A stretch of DNA of 64,000 nt from Streptomyces sp. CB01249 (GTDB lineage Bacteria; Actinomycetota; Actinomycetes; Streptomycetales; Streptomycetaceae): NCBI RefSeq assembly GCF_001905735.1, contig NZ_LISW01000004.1, positions 558,001 through 622,000 of the forward strand, written 5' to 3'. A program made the position numbers and the translations under genes. The notes beneath the pieces were generated by a model. The model saw only the letters and a program-made list of their open reading frames with translations. It did not search any database and was not told the origin of the DNA. Positions 8,270 to 16,524 of this stretch are shown piece by piece. Each line of letters starts with the position of its first letter. The stretch's first letter is position 1.

Positions 8270-11200
8270 TCGCGGTGCGTACGGTCGGCAATCTGATACG
8301 GGCCCTGCTGAGCCTGCTCGTCCTGGCGGCGCTGCTCGCCGGGCTGCCGGTGCTGCTCTGGTGGGCGACCGGTGTCGTCCTCGGCAACGGCATCGAGGAC
8401 CTGACCCACCTGTTCTCCCGGCAGGACACCGGGGGAGCCTTCCTGCTCCTGCTCGCCGCCGTCGGCTGGGTCGGCTGGGCGGGCTTCGCCTTCTCCGTGC
8501 TGCTGGAGATCCCCGCCGGGCTGCGCGGCCGCACGGCCCGGCGGCTGAGCGGCCTCGGGGCGAGCCAGCGGGCCGCCGCGACCCTGATCGGCTCCATCCT
8601 GGTGCTCCTGCCGACGGCCGGATCGGCCCTCGCCGCACCGGCCGCCGCCCCGGTCTCCGTCACCCAGTCGTACGCCCACACCGGCGCCCAGGACACCGCG
8701 CACGCCTCGGACGCCCGCACCACGCGGCAGGCCGCGTCGGCCGACTCGTACACCGTGCGGGACGTCCGTCCGGCCGAGAGCCTGTGGAGCATCGCGGAGG
8801 ACCGGCTGGGCGACGGCAACCGCTGGCAGGAGATCGCCGCGCTCAACGAGGGCCGGGTGATGACGGACGGCACGGTCTTCCACGCCCAGGGCTTCCTCCA
8901 GCCCGGCTGGAAGCTGCGGATGCCGGCCGGGACGGGGGCCGCCCCCGAGGCGGCGGCGTCCTCCGGGGGGACGGCGACCGTCCGCCCCGGCGACTCGCTG
9001 GGCGCCATCGCGGACCGCGAACTCGGCGACCCCGCGCGCTACGGGGAGATCTTCGATCTCAACCGGGGTACGGAGCTGCCGGGCGGCGGCACGTTCACGA
9101 ACCCGGACCTGATCATCCCGGGCCAGAAACTGAAACTCCCGGCCTCCGGCCCGGACGAGGCGGACCCGGCGAAACCGAAGCCCGCGGACCCGGCACCGGA
9201 CGAGTCGGCCCGCCCCGCCCCGGCCAAGCCCGCACCGGCCAAACCCGCCGAGACGGCGAAGCCGAAGCCCGCCGAGACGGCGAAGCCGCACCCGGCCGAG
9301 AGCGCCAAGCCCGCACCGGCCAAACCGGCGGAGACCGCCAAGCCGAAGCCCGCCGAGACGGCTCCCGCGAAGCCCGCCGAGACCGCCAAGCCGAAGCCGG
9401 AGGAGTCGGCCAAGCCCGCCGAGTCCGCCAAGCCCGCGCCCGCCGAGTCGGCGAAGCCGACCCCCGGGCGGGAGAAGCCCGAGACGGCCGCCCCCGCCCC
9501 CGCCGACACCGCCTCCGGCGGCGAGGACGCCGGGTTCTCCGCCCGTACCGGCGCCGGAATCGGCGCCCTGCTCGCCGCAGGGGTGCTCGGCGTCCTCGGC
9601 ACGCGCCGCATCGTGCAGCAGCGTCGCCGGCGCCCCCGGCGCCGCATCGCGTTGCCCGAGGGCGATGCCGCCGTGCTGGAGAGGGAGATGCGGGCGGCCT
9701 CGGCGGACGTGCCCGAGGGGCTCGACCTGCTGGACCGCGCCCTGCGCACCCTCTCCGCCGAGCTGGCCCGCGAGGGCACCGCGCTGCCGCGGCTCGACGC
9801 CGTCGTCGTCACCCCGGACGGGGCCGCGCTCCACCTCTGCGAACCGGCCGTTCCCGTCACGCCGTTCGTGCCCGTGGTGAGCGGGGAGGAGATCTGGTGG
9901 TGCCCGAAGGACTCGGGGGCGCTGCTGCCTGCCGAGGGGGCCTCGGCCACCGCGCTCCCGTATCCGGCGCTGATCAGCCTGGGCACCAGCTTCGAGGGGT
10001 TCCCGGTCCTGGTCGACCTGGAGCGGATCGGGATGCTCCGGCTCGACGGCGAGACGGACGACGTACGGTCCGTGCTGCTGGCGCTGGCCGTGGAGCTGGC
10101 CTCCGACTCGCTGCACGCCGAGCACACGATCCGGCTGGTCGGCTTCGGCGAGGAGCTGAAGACCGCGTTCCCGGGCCGCGTCGTGCACCACGCGACCCTG
10201 GAATCCGCCGTCACCGGCCTCCGGAGCCACGACGAGGCGCAGCGGCGGGCGCTGGCCGAGAGCGGGGCGGAGAGCCTGCGCGAGGCACGGCTGATGGGGG
10301 CCGGGGCGGACGCCTGGGCACCGCAGATCGTGCTGTGCGCGCTGCCGCTGACCGGCTCGGACCCGAGCGCGCTCGACCTGCTCGACCTGACGGCGGCGCA
10401 GCCCCGCACCTCGCTGGCCGCCGTGACGAGCGCCGACGCCGGGCTCGGACTGCCCGAGACGTGGAGCGTCGACGCGGCGCCCGGCGTCGTCGTGACGATT
10501 CCGGAGACGGACCTCGAAGTGATGCTGCAACGCCTCGAACCCGCCCAGTACGCGGCCCTGTTGGAGCTGATGGCGGTCTCCGGGCAGCCCATGGACGAGC
10601 CGACGCCCGACTGGGCCCGGCCGCAGGACCCACGACTCACGCTCGCCGTCATGGCCGCCCCGGAAGCGGAGGCCGCCGGGAAGGACGGGAACCCGATGCA
10701 CGCCGTCCCCGTGGAGGAAACGATCACCGCTGCGGCACCGATACCAGCCCACCCGTACATCCGGGTGCTCGGGCCGGTCGGGATGGAGTCGGCGGAGGGG
10801 CCCGTCGAGTCCAACCGCCGCGGCCGGCTGACCGAGATGGCCGCCTGGCTCGTCCTGCACCCGGGCCTGGAGCACCGCGCGCTGGACGAGGCGATCTGGC
10901 CGGGCCGGGAGGTCGGGCACTCGCTGCGCAACTCCAATGTGAGCAAGCTGCGCGCCTGGATGGGCGGCCAGTCCTACCTGCCGTTCGTGACGGACGGGCG
11001 GTACGCCTTCGCCCCGTACGTGCGGTGCGACTGGCTGGACTTCCAGGAGCTGTACCAGGAGGGCATGCACGCCCGGGGCGCCGCGGCCGACACCGCGCTG
11101 GCGCGGGCGCTCTCGCTGGTCCGGGGCACCCCGTTCGCGGGGACCAACCCGCGCAACTACCTGTGGGCGGACACCATGTTCCACGACATCGTGTCGTCGG

Positions 11201-11502
11201 TCGTGGACGTCGCCCACGAGCTGGCGGAGCGGTGCCTGGCGGCCGGTGACCTCACCGGCGCCGTCGCGGCGGCCACGCGCGGCCTGGTCGCGTCGCCGGA
11301 GAGCGAACTGCTCACCCGGGACCTCTTCCGGGCCCACGCGGCACGCGGCGACCGGTCCGCCGTCATCGAGGCGGCGGACCGGCTCAACCGGCTCAACGAG
11401 GAGCTGGGGACCGACGCGGAGGACGAGACGATCGACCTGCTCCGCGACATCCTGAAGGCCCTCCCCGACACGCCCGCCGTGGGGGCCACCTCGGCCGCCT
11501 AG
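8266..11502 (+). CDS. membrane-spanning LysM and winged-helix/BTAD regulator
   Basis: 1078 residues from GTG 8266; a GTG at 8275 is an alternative. Visible order: helices near residues 11-34, 57-80 and 103-124; LysM 1 (about 160-221, starting SYTVRDVRPAESLWSIAED); LysM 2 (about 236-293, ATVRPGDSLGAIADREL); a Lys/Pro/Ala-rich spacer (about 298-408); a fourth helix (about 428-447) followed by a basic stop-transfer RRIVQQRRRRPRRR; a large middle domain; then a winged-helix segment (about 828-915, RGRLTEMAAWLVLHPG) and a BTAD domain (about 921-1065). Three helices then one more put LysM outside and the DNA-binding/BTAD end inside. It is the last gene of the Tad block and likely its cell-wall-sensing regulator. 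Confidence 0.85.
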   Translation: MIAVRTVGNLIRALLSLLVLAALLAGLPVLLWWATGVVLGNGIEDLTHLFSRQDTGGAFLLLLAAVGWVGWAGFAFSVLLEIPAGLRGRTARRLSGLGASQRAAATLIGSILVLLPTAGSALAAPAAAPVSVTQSYAHTGAQDTAHASDARTTRQAASADSYTVRDVRPAESLWSIAEDRLGDGNRWQEIAALNEGRVMTDGTVFHAQGFLQPGWKLRMPAGTGAAPEAAASSGGTATVRPGDSLGAIADRELGDPARYGEIFDLNRGTELPGGGTFTNPDLIIPGQKLKLPASGPDEADPAKPKPADPAPDESARPAPAKPAPAKPAETAKPKPAETAKPHPAESAKPAPAKPAETAKPKPAETAPAKPAETAKPKPEESAKPAESAKPAPAESAKPTPGREKPETAAPAPADTASGGEDAGFSARTGAGIGALLAAGVLGVLGTRRIVQQRRRRPRRRIALPEGDAAVLEREMRAASADVPEGLDLLDRALRTLSAELAREGTALPRLDAVVVTPDGAALHLCEPAVPVTPFVPVVSGEEIWWCPKDSGALLPAEGASATALPYPALISLGTSFEGFPVLVDLERIGMLRLDGETDDVRSVLLALAVELASDSLHAEHTIRLVGFGEELKTAFPGRVVHHATLESAVTGLRSHDEAQRRALAESGAESLREARLMGAGADAWAPQIVLCALPLTGSDPSALDLLDLTAAQPRTSLAAVTSADAGLGLPETWSVDAAPGVVVTIPETDLEVMLQRLEPAQYAALLELMAVSGQPMDEPTPDWARPQDPRLTLAVMAAPEAEAAGKDGNPMHAVPVEETITAAAPIPAHPYIRVLGPVGMESAEGPVESNRRGRLTEMAAWLVLHPGLEHRALDEAIWPGREVGHSLRNSNVSKLRAWMGGQSYLPFVTDGRYAFAPYVRCDWLDFQELYQEGMHARGAAADTALARALSLVRGTPFAGTNPRNYLWADTMFHDIVSSVVDVAHELAERCLAAGDLTGAVAAATRGLVASPESELLTRDLFRAHAARGDRSAVIEAADRLNRLNEELGTDAEDETIDLLRDILKALPDTPAVGATSAA
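9160..9490 (+). repeat. Lys/Pro/Ala-rich coding repeat
   Basis: Degenerate tandem repeats encode units such as AKPKPAET, AKPAPAKPAET and ESAKPAPA about ten times between LysM 2 and the fourth helix of the large regulator. This looks like a flexible, extended spacer able to cross peptidoglycan. Copy number is likely to vary between strains. Confidence 0.8.
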
Positions 11503-13001
11503 AGCGGTTCGTACGTGAACCAGTCGAAGTGCACCGTGCCGCTCGCCGCGTACAGGCCGATCACCCGGCCCGTGAAGCCGCCGGTCACCTCCGTGGAGAG
11601 GTAGCGCCCGTCGAGGGAGCCGAGCGCGGTGAACGTGCCGTCCGGCTCCTCGACGCCCAGGGTCACCGTGTCCGGTCCCGTGCACGGGTCGAGCGGGGCC
11701 CGGGTGGGCACGATGTCGATCCCGAGCACCACCGGTCCGGCGGGCGCCGGGCGGGACGCGACGACCGTGCGGAGCGGGCCGATCCGGGCGATGAGCCGGA
11801 TCTCGCCGCCGCCCGCCTCGACCGCGTAGTGATGCGCCTCGTCGAGCCGGACCGCGAGCCCGCCGTGCCCGTCCGCCGCGTCCACCGACGTGCGGGCACG
11901 GCAGGCCAGGTGCTGCTGGCGGCGGCCGGTGAACACCGCGTCCGGGTCGTCCAGCGTGCCGCCCCGCCCGTGCAGGGTCAGCCAGCCGGGGCGCTCCTTC
12001 GTCCCGGCCCGCCCGGCGGTCGAGCGGCGGGGCGAGATCCAGTACGGGCGCGGCTCGGCCTCCTCGAAGTCGTCCCGGGCCGGGGCGTCGGGTACGGGCG
12101 TCAACGCCCAGGGCAGCACGGGGAGTTCGAGGGACACCTCGCCGACGACGGGCCAGCCGTCCACCCAGGTCACCGGCGCGAGGAAGGTCTCCCGGCCGAG
12201 CACGTGCCAGCCGGGGGTGCCGCCGCCCGGCCGCACACCGAGGTGCACCAGCCACCAGGAGCCGTCCGGCCCCTGCACCAGGTCGCCGTGGCCGGTGTTC
12301 TGGACGGGGTGCTCGCGGCCCCGGTGGGTGAGCACGGGGTTGTCCGGGCACGGCTCGAACGGCCCGGCGGGCGAGGGCCCGCGCGCGACGGAGACGGCGT
12401 GCCCGCGCTCGGTGCCGCCCTCCGCGATGACCAGGTACCAGTGGTCGCCGATCCGGTAGAGGTGCGGAGCCTCCGGCGCCTTCGCCCCGGGCGCCCCGGA
12501 CCAGATGCGGCGCGGTTCGCCGAAGGTCTCGCCGGTGTGCGGGTCGATGCGGACCTGGGAGACCCCGGCCACGGTGCACCAGCAGCTGCCGTCCTCGTCC
12601 CAGGCGAGGTCCGGGTCGATGCCGGGGACGCCGGGCAGCGGGACCGGGTCGGACCAGGGGCCGGCCGGGTCGGTGGTGGTGAACAGCAGGTTGCCCACCT
12701 CGACATTGGTGACGACGAGCCAGAACCGGCCGTCGTGGTGCCGGAGCGTCGGCGCGTAGATGCCGCCGGAAGCCCGGGTCCCCGGGGTCAGGTGCAACTG
12801 CTCGGGACGGTCGAGGACGTTGCCGATCTGCGTCCAGTGGACCAGGTCGCGGCTGTGGAAGAGCGGGATGCCCGGGAAGTACTCGAAGCTGGAGCACGCC
12901 AGGTAGTAGTCGTCGCCCACGCGGCAGACGCTGGGGTCGGGGTGGAACCCGGGGATCACCGGGTTGCTGACGGTGGTGCCCGTCTGGTTGCGGACTGGCA
13001 T
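11499..13001 (-). CDS. glycoside hydrolase family 43 (beta-xylosidase type)
   Basis: 500 residues without a signal peptide, so probably intracellular. The N-terminus NPVIPGFHPDPSVCRVGDDY is the GH43 signature with the general-base Asp; GIDPDLAWDEDG carries the pKa-modulating Asp and APEAPHLYRIGDHWYL the general-acid Glu. The five-bladed propeller (about 1-310) is followed by a beta-sandwich domain (about 325-500) as in GH43 beta-xylosidase/arabinofuranosidases. Substrate is probably a xylo- or arabino-oligosaccharide. Its stop overlaps that of the convergent regulator gene. A palindromic operator lies 55 bases upstream of its start. Confidence 0.9.
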   Translation of the reverse strand: MPVRNQTGTTVSNPVIPGFHPDPSVCRVGDDYYLACSSFEYFPGIPLFHSRDLVHWTQIGNVLDRPEQLHLTPGTRASGGIYAPTLRHHDGRFWLVVTNVEVGNLLFTTTDPAGPWSDPVPLPGVPGIDPDLAWDEDGSCWCTVAGVSQVRIDPHTGETFGEPRRIWSGAPGAKAPEAPHLYRIGDHWYLVIAEGGTERGHAVSVARGPSPAGPFEPCPDNPVLTHRGREHPVQNTGHGDLVQGPDGSWWLVHLGVRPGGGTPGWHVLGRETFLAPVTWVDGWPVVGEVSLELPVLPWALTPVPDAPARDDFEEAEPRPYWISPRRSTAGRAGTKERPGWLTLHGRGGTLDDPDAVFTGRRQQHLACRARTSVDAADGHGGLAVRLDEAHHYAVEAGGGEIRLIARIGPLRTVVASRPAPAGPVVLGIDIVPTRAPLDPCTGPDTVTLGVEEPDGTFTALGSLDGRYLSTEVTGGFTGRVIGLYAASGTVHFDWFTYEPL

Positions 13002-13055
13002 GGCATCCGTTCCTGTACGTCGCGCGTGCTGCCGGAGGGGGCGTCGAGGCGTGTC

Positions 13056-13073
13056 TGTCGAAGCGCTTCGACA
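13056..13073. promoter_or_regulatory. perfect palindromic operator (LacI-type) for the GH43 gene
   Basis: TGTCGAAGCGCTTCGACA is an 18-base perfect palindrome with the central GCGC typical of LacI-family operators for sugar genes in actinobacteria. It sits just upstream of the GH43 start on the minus strand. No LacI gene is present in the window, so the regulator must be elsewhere. Confidence 0.75.
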
Positions 13074-13124
13074 CCGAGGCGACCCTAATGACCGGGTGGG
13101 CGCGCGACAAGGGGTGCAGTGGGT

Positions 13125-13910
13125 CTACGCGGCTCCGCCGTTGCTCTTGAGCAGCTGGCCGTTGACCCACTGGCCCTGCGGTGAGCACAGGAAGTCCACC
13201 AGGTGCGCGGTGTCCTGCGGGGTGCCGAGCCGGCCCAGCGGGGTGCCCAGGCGCAGCTCCTCCGCCAGCTCCTCCGTCATCCACCCGGTGTCCACGGGCC
13301 CGGGGTTGATGACGTTGGCGGTGACCCCGAGGTGCGCCAGTTCGCGCGCGGCGGCCAGGGTGATGCGGTCCAGGGCGCCCTTGCTGGCCCCGTACGGCAG
13401 GTTGCCGACCGTGTGGTCGCTGGTGAGCGCGACGATCCGGCCGGTACCGGCGGGGGCGCGGAAGCGCAGCGCGTACTCCCGTATCAGCAACCAGGTGGCG
13501 CGGGCGTTCACCGCGAAGTGGCGGTCGAAACTGGCGAGGGTGGTGTCCAGGAGCCCGGAGTCCACGGATTCGGCGTGGCTCAGCACGAGCGCGGTGACCG
13601 GCCCGATCCGGCGCTCGGCCTCGTCGAAGATCCGGGTGGGCGCGTCCGGGTCGATCAGGTCCGCCTCGATCGCGGCGGTGCGGGCGCCGTGCGCGGCGAG
13701 CGACGCCTCGATGGCCGCGGTCGCCCCGCGCTCCTCGCCCCAGGTCATGCGGCGGTCGTAGGGCGTCCAGTAGGTGAACGCGATGTCCCAGCCGGACGAG
13801 GCGAGTTGCCGGGCGATCCCGGCACCGATGCCGACCGTGCGGCCGACCCCGGTGATCAGCGCGAGGGGGCGGGGCGGGACGGCGGGCGAGGGCGTTTCGG
13901 TGGTGGTCAC
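13125..13910 (-). CDS. SDR-family oxidoreductase
   Basis: 261 residues from GTG 13910; longer in-frame starts would add a low-complexity stretch. NAD(P)-binding ALITGVGRTVGIGAGIARQL has a variant TGxxxxxGIG loop. The active site shows LTSDHTVGNLPYGASKGA, with the Y-x-x-x-K at YGASK and Ser/Thr before it, and NPGPVDTGW follows. This matches classical SDRs, close to 3-ketoacyl-ACP reductase-like enzymes. The insertion WTPYDRRMTWGEE after the second strand is seen in uncharacterised actinobacterial SDRs. Substrate unknown. It is divergent from the DUF2165-like gene. Confidence 0.85.
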   Translation of the reverse strand: MTTTETPSPAVPPRPLALITGVGRTVGIGAGIARQLASSGWDIAFTYWTPYDRRMTWGEERGATAAIEASLAAHGARTAAIEADLIDPDAPTRIFDEAERRIGPVTALVLSHAESVDSGLLDTTLASFDRHFAVNARATWLLIREYALRFRAPAGTGRIVALTSDHTVGNLPYGASKGALDRITLAAARELAHLGVTANVINPGPVDTGWMTEELAEELRLGTPLGRLGTPQDTAHLVDFLCSPQGQWVNGQLLKSNGGAA

Positions 13911-13960
13911 GGGGTCCGATCCTGCTCGACAACCCGGGCCCCGGGCAATGGGATTCGGGG

Positions 13961-13993
13961 CCGTACCCCTGGCCGTCCGAGGGGCCCGTACGG
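13961..13993. promoter_or_regulatory. near-palindromic element between divergent genes
   Basis: CCGTAC with CCCT (13961-13970) mirrors AGGGG and GTACGG (13980-13993) around a 9-base centre. It lies in the 218-base divergent gap between the SDR and the DUF2165-like gene. It could be an operator for either. The rest of 13911-14128 shows only a GAGGAG ribosome site before 14129. Confidence 0.4.
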
Positions 13994-14128
13994 GCAGTAC
14001 GGACGGGCAGGCCCACGGACCATGCCGGGCCGGGCAGCCCGAAGAGGGAGCTGCCGGGGCGGCGGCGGGAGCGGCAGGCTGAAGGCATCGCACCGCTCCC
14101 CTTCCCTTCTGCTCCGAGGAGTCCTCCC

Positions 14129-14716
14129 ATGGCACTGACCGCCGACCGGCCCACCGCGACGCAGGACACGACGGGCCCGCGGGCCACCGGCCGGCCGGAC
14201 CTCGCCGTCCGCTCCCGGCTCGCCGCGCTCAACGCGTTCCTGATGAGCGGGCTCACCCTGTGGCTGGGCCTCGTCACGCTCAACAACCTCAACGACTTCG
14301 GCACCAACAAGGCGCTCATCGCCTCGATGCTGACCATGCGCGACCTGGTGAAGGACCCGATACGGGGCAACGGCCTGGAGTGGCGCGCGATGCCCGAGTC
14401 CATGGCCACGCCCGCGCTGATCGGCGTCATCGTCTACGAGCTGCTGATCGTGGCCCTGCTGGCCCGGGCGGCGTACGGGCTGTGGCGCAGGGCGCGCGGT
14501 CTGGAGACCGGGATCGTGGTGACGCAGCGCGCCAACATCGCGCTGGGCGCCTTCGCCGGGCTGTTCCTGCTGTTCCTCTCGGGCGGCATGTTCTTCGGCT
14601 ACTGGATCTACATCGGCGCCGCCCAGCAGGTCCACTTCACCGGCCTCATCATCGGCCTGCTCGCCGCCCTGCTGGTCAACCTGCCCTCGGTGACGGGCGC
14701 CCAGCGAGAGAACTGA
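14129..14716 (+). CDS. small integral membrane protein, DUF2165-like
   Basis: 195 residues from ATG 14129 with GAGGAG upstream. About four helices are visible (near 32-50, 92-118, 133-157 and 163-186), with a conserved-looking loop LNNLNDFGTNKALIASMLTM between helices 1 and 2, matching the small DUF2165 membrane family. Function is unknown. It is followed at 134 bases by the prenyltransferase gene but a strong inverted repeat lies between, so co-transcription is uncertain. Confidence 0.65.
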   Translation: MALTADRPTATQDTTGPRATGRPDLAVRSRLAALNAFLMSGLTLWLGLVTLNNLNDFGTNKALIASMLTMRDLVKDPIRGNGLEWRAMPESMATPALIGVIVYELLIVALLARAAYGLWRRARGLETGIVVTQRANIALGAFAGLFLLFLSGGMFFGYWIYIGAAQQVHFTGLIIGLLAALLVNLPSVTGAQREN

Positions 14717-14759
14717 CGCCACGTCAACTTGCTTGACTCCACTGCCCCGTCGGCGGTCC

Positions 14760-14796
14760 TTCCGATACGGCCCCTTCCCCAAAAGGGGTATCGGAA
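14760..14796. promoter_or_regulatory. inverted repeat, terminator or operator
   Basis: TTCCGATAC (14760-14768) and GTATCGGAA (14788-14796) are perfect 9-base arms; an inner CCCCTT/AAGGGG pair extends the symmetry. It lies just after the DUF2165-like gene and about 45-80 bases before the UbiA start. It could terminate the first gene or control the second. Confidence 0.5.
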
Positions 14797-14838
14797 CGCC
14801 CGCCGATGGGGCATGTGTGTGTCCGGGGCCCGTCATTA

Positions 14839-15792
14839 ATGTCCCTGGTCATGGGGGCATACACCGCACAGATCAATTCCGGGACACCGACTTCCACCCT
14901 GCGGATCGCAGGTACGGCACGCGCCGCCGTCCTCTTCCTCGAAGAGGCGCGCGTCAGCGTGCAGATCGTCTTTCTGATGCGTTTCCTGGCCGCGGCCGCG
15001 GTCACCGCCGGGGGCGGGCTCGCGGGGGCGGCGCCCGGGCTGGTCGCCCCGGCGGTCAGCTGGGTCCTGGCGACCCTCTTCACGTACGGCATCAACGGGG
15101 TGTCGGACGTCCAGGAGGACCGGCTGAACCGGACCGGGCGGCCGATCGCCCGGGGCGACCTCTCGCCGACGGCGGCCGCCCGGCTGACCTGGCTCTCCGC
15201 GGCCGGATCGGTCATCATCGCGCTGGCCTGCAACAACATCCTGCTGATCACGTTCGTGCTGGCGTTCCTCTTCCTCGGTTACGCCTACTCCGCGGCGCCC
15301 TTCCAGCTCAAGCGCAGCGCCGCCGGCACCTCGGGGTCCGTCCTGCTGATGGGCCTGCTGACGTACGCGGCGGGCTGGACGGCCGCGGGGGAGGGCAGGC
15401 CGCCGGGCGCGATGCTCGTCCTGGCCGCCGCGATGTCGCTGTGGATGTGCGCGGTGGGCGCCGTGACCAAGGACTTCTCGCACGTCCGGGGCGACGCCGC
15501 GGCCGGCCGCCGTACGTCGGTGACCGCCTGGGGCGACACCACCGCCCGGCTGGTGGGCGGGGCGGGCGCCCTCCTGACCGGCGGGGGTTTCCTGGCCGCC
15601 GCGCTGACCGGCTGGCCGACGCTGCTGGGCCCGGCGGCCGCGGTCCTGGCGGGCGGGTCCCTGGTGGTGGCGGTGCTCTGCTGGTCGACGCGGGGCGACG
15701 CGGCCCGGGGCCGTACCCCGTACCGCGCCTTCATGGTGACGCAGCACCTGGTCCATCTCACCCTGTTCGCCGGGCTGTTCGTCACCGCCTGA
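14839..15792 (+). CDS. UbiA-family prenyltransferase
   Basis: About 317 residues; the start is uncertain (ATG 14806, 14839 or 14851; none has a clear ribosome site). Polytopic membrane protein with the UbiA motifs: NGVSDVQEDRLNRTGRP holds the NxxxDxxxD prenyl-diphosphate/Mg site, and KDFSHVRGD is the second Asp-rich loop. About eight to nine helices follow the family pattern. It transfers a prenyl chain to an acceptor that cannot be predicted. It could belong to the biosynthetic set to its right, though regulator genes lie between. Confidence 0.85.
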   Translation: MSLVMGAYTAQINSGTPTSTLRIAGTARAAVLFLEEARVSVQIVFLMRFLAAAAVTAGGGLAGAAPGLVAPAVSWVLATLFTYGINGVSDVQEDRLNRTGRPIARGDLSPTAAARLTWLSAAGSVIIALACNNILLITFVLAFLFLGYAYSAAPFQLKRSAAGTSGSVLLMGLLTYAAGWTAAGEGRPPGAMLVLAAAMSLWMCAVGAVTKDFSHVRGDAAAGRRTSVTAWGDTTARLVGGAGALLTGGGFLAAALTGWPTLLGPAAAVLAGGSLVVAVLCWSTRGDAARGRTPYRAFMVTQHLVHLTLFAGLFVTA

Positions 15793-15809
15793 CCCTGCCG
15801 TCCGCACCC

Positions 15810-15836
15810 GCCCCGCACACGCCTCGTGTGCGGGGC
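15810..15836. terminator. bidirectional hairpin terminator
   Basis: An 11-base perfect stem (CCCCGCACAC with GTGTGCGGGG at its core) with a 5-base loop lies between the convergent UbiA and response-regulator genes. Streptomyces terminators often lack a T-tract, as here. Confidence 0.75.
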
Positions 15837-15846
15837 CGAGCCGTTC

Positions 15847-16524
15847 TCAGAAGCGGCGGCGGGGCTGTTCGGGCTGGGGGAGCAGGCCGCGCTCCACGGC
15901 CTTGTTCACGGCGTCGATGCGGGAGACGGCGTCGAGCTTGGTGAAGATGTTCCGCATGTGCCGCTTGATGGTCCCCTCGGCGATGCCGAGCTTCACCGCG
16001 ATCTGACGGTTGCTCATGGCCTGGGCCACCAGGGCCAGTACCTCCGCCTCGCGTTCGGAGAGGCCGCCCGCGCCGTCGGGTGCGGGCTGCGGGGCGCGCA
16101 GGCTGTCGGGCGAGACGGAGACGGTCACGGTGCGCAGCTCGCCGCCCTCGCGGGAGCGGACGGCGGAGATCAGGGTCTCGCGGCCGGTGCTCTTGTGCAG
16201 ATAGCCGCTGATGCCGAGCTGCAGCAGCTCCTGCACCAGCTGCTGGCCGTCGTACATGCTCAGCACGATGATCCGGAGGCCCGGATCGCCCTGGAGCAGT
16301 CTGCGGACGGTGGCCGGGGGGTCGTTGCGCGGCATCTCGATGTCGAGCAGGACGACGTCGGGGCGGTGCGCGGCGGCGAGCCGGATCGCGTCCTCGCCGT
16401 TGCCGGCCTGGGCCACGATCTCGAAGCCGGGCTCGGAGCGCAGCAGGTCGCACAGGGCCTCGCGCAGCAGCGTGTGGTCGTCGGCGACGAGGATGCGGAC
16501 GGATTCGGGGGCGGTCTCGTTCAT
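15847..16524 (-). CDS. LuxR/NarL-family response regulator
   Basis: 225 residues from ATG 16524, which overlaps the kinase stop (ATGA). Receiver domain (about 9-125): acidic pair ADDH, phosphoryl Asp in VVLLDIEMP, Thr/Ser and Lys (YLHKS). C-terminal GerE-type HTH: LSEREAEVLALVAQAMSNRQ. Paired with the kinase immediately upstream; target genes unknown but the adjacent UbiA and small membrane genes are candidates. Confidence 0.92.
   Translation of the reverse strand: MNETAPESVRILVADDHTLLREALCDLLRSEPGFEIVAQAGNGEDAIRLAAAHRPDVVLLDIEMPRNDPPATVRRLLQGDPGLRIIVLSMYDGQQLVQELLQLGISGYLHKSTGRETLISAVRSREGGELRTVTVSVSPDSLRAPQPAPDGAGGLSEREAEVLALVAQAMSNRQIAVKLGIAEGTIKRHMRNIFTKLDAVSRIDAVNKAVERGLLPQPEQPRRRF

Noticed and set aside
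9160..9490. CRISPR-like short repeats
   Set aside because: The repeats are in frame, degenerate, lack spacers and encode a Lys/Pro/Ala linker.
7879..14430. A 2183-codon open frame on the minus strand
   Set aside because: It lies opposite the LysM/BTAD regulator, Tad genes and UbiA-side genes, has no coherent domains in that part, and is explained by high-GC frame openness. Only the GH43 and SDR pieces in other frames are real.
14836..14838. TTA codon in the UbiA gene
   Set aside because: It is coding only if translation begins at 14806; starts at 14839 or 14851 exclude it.
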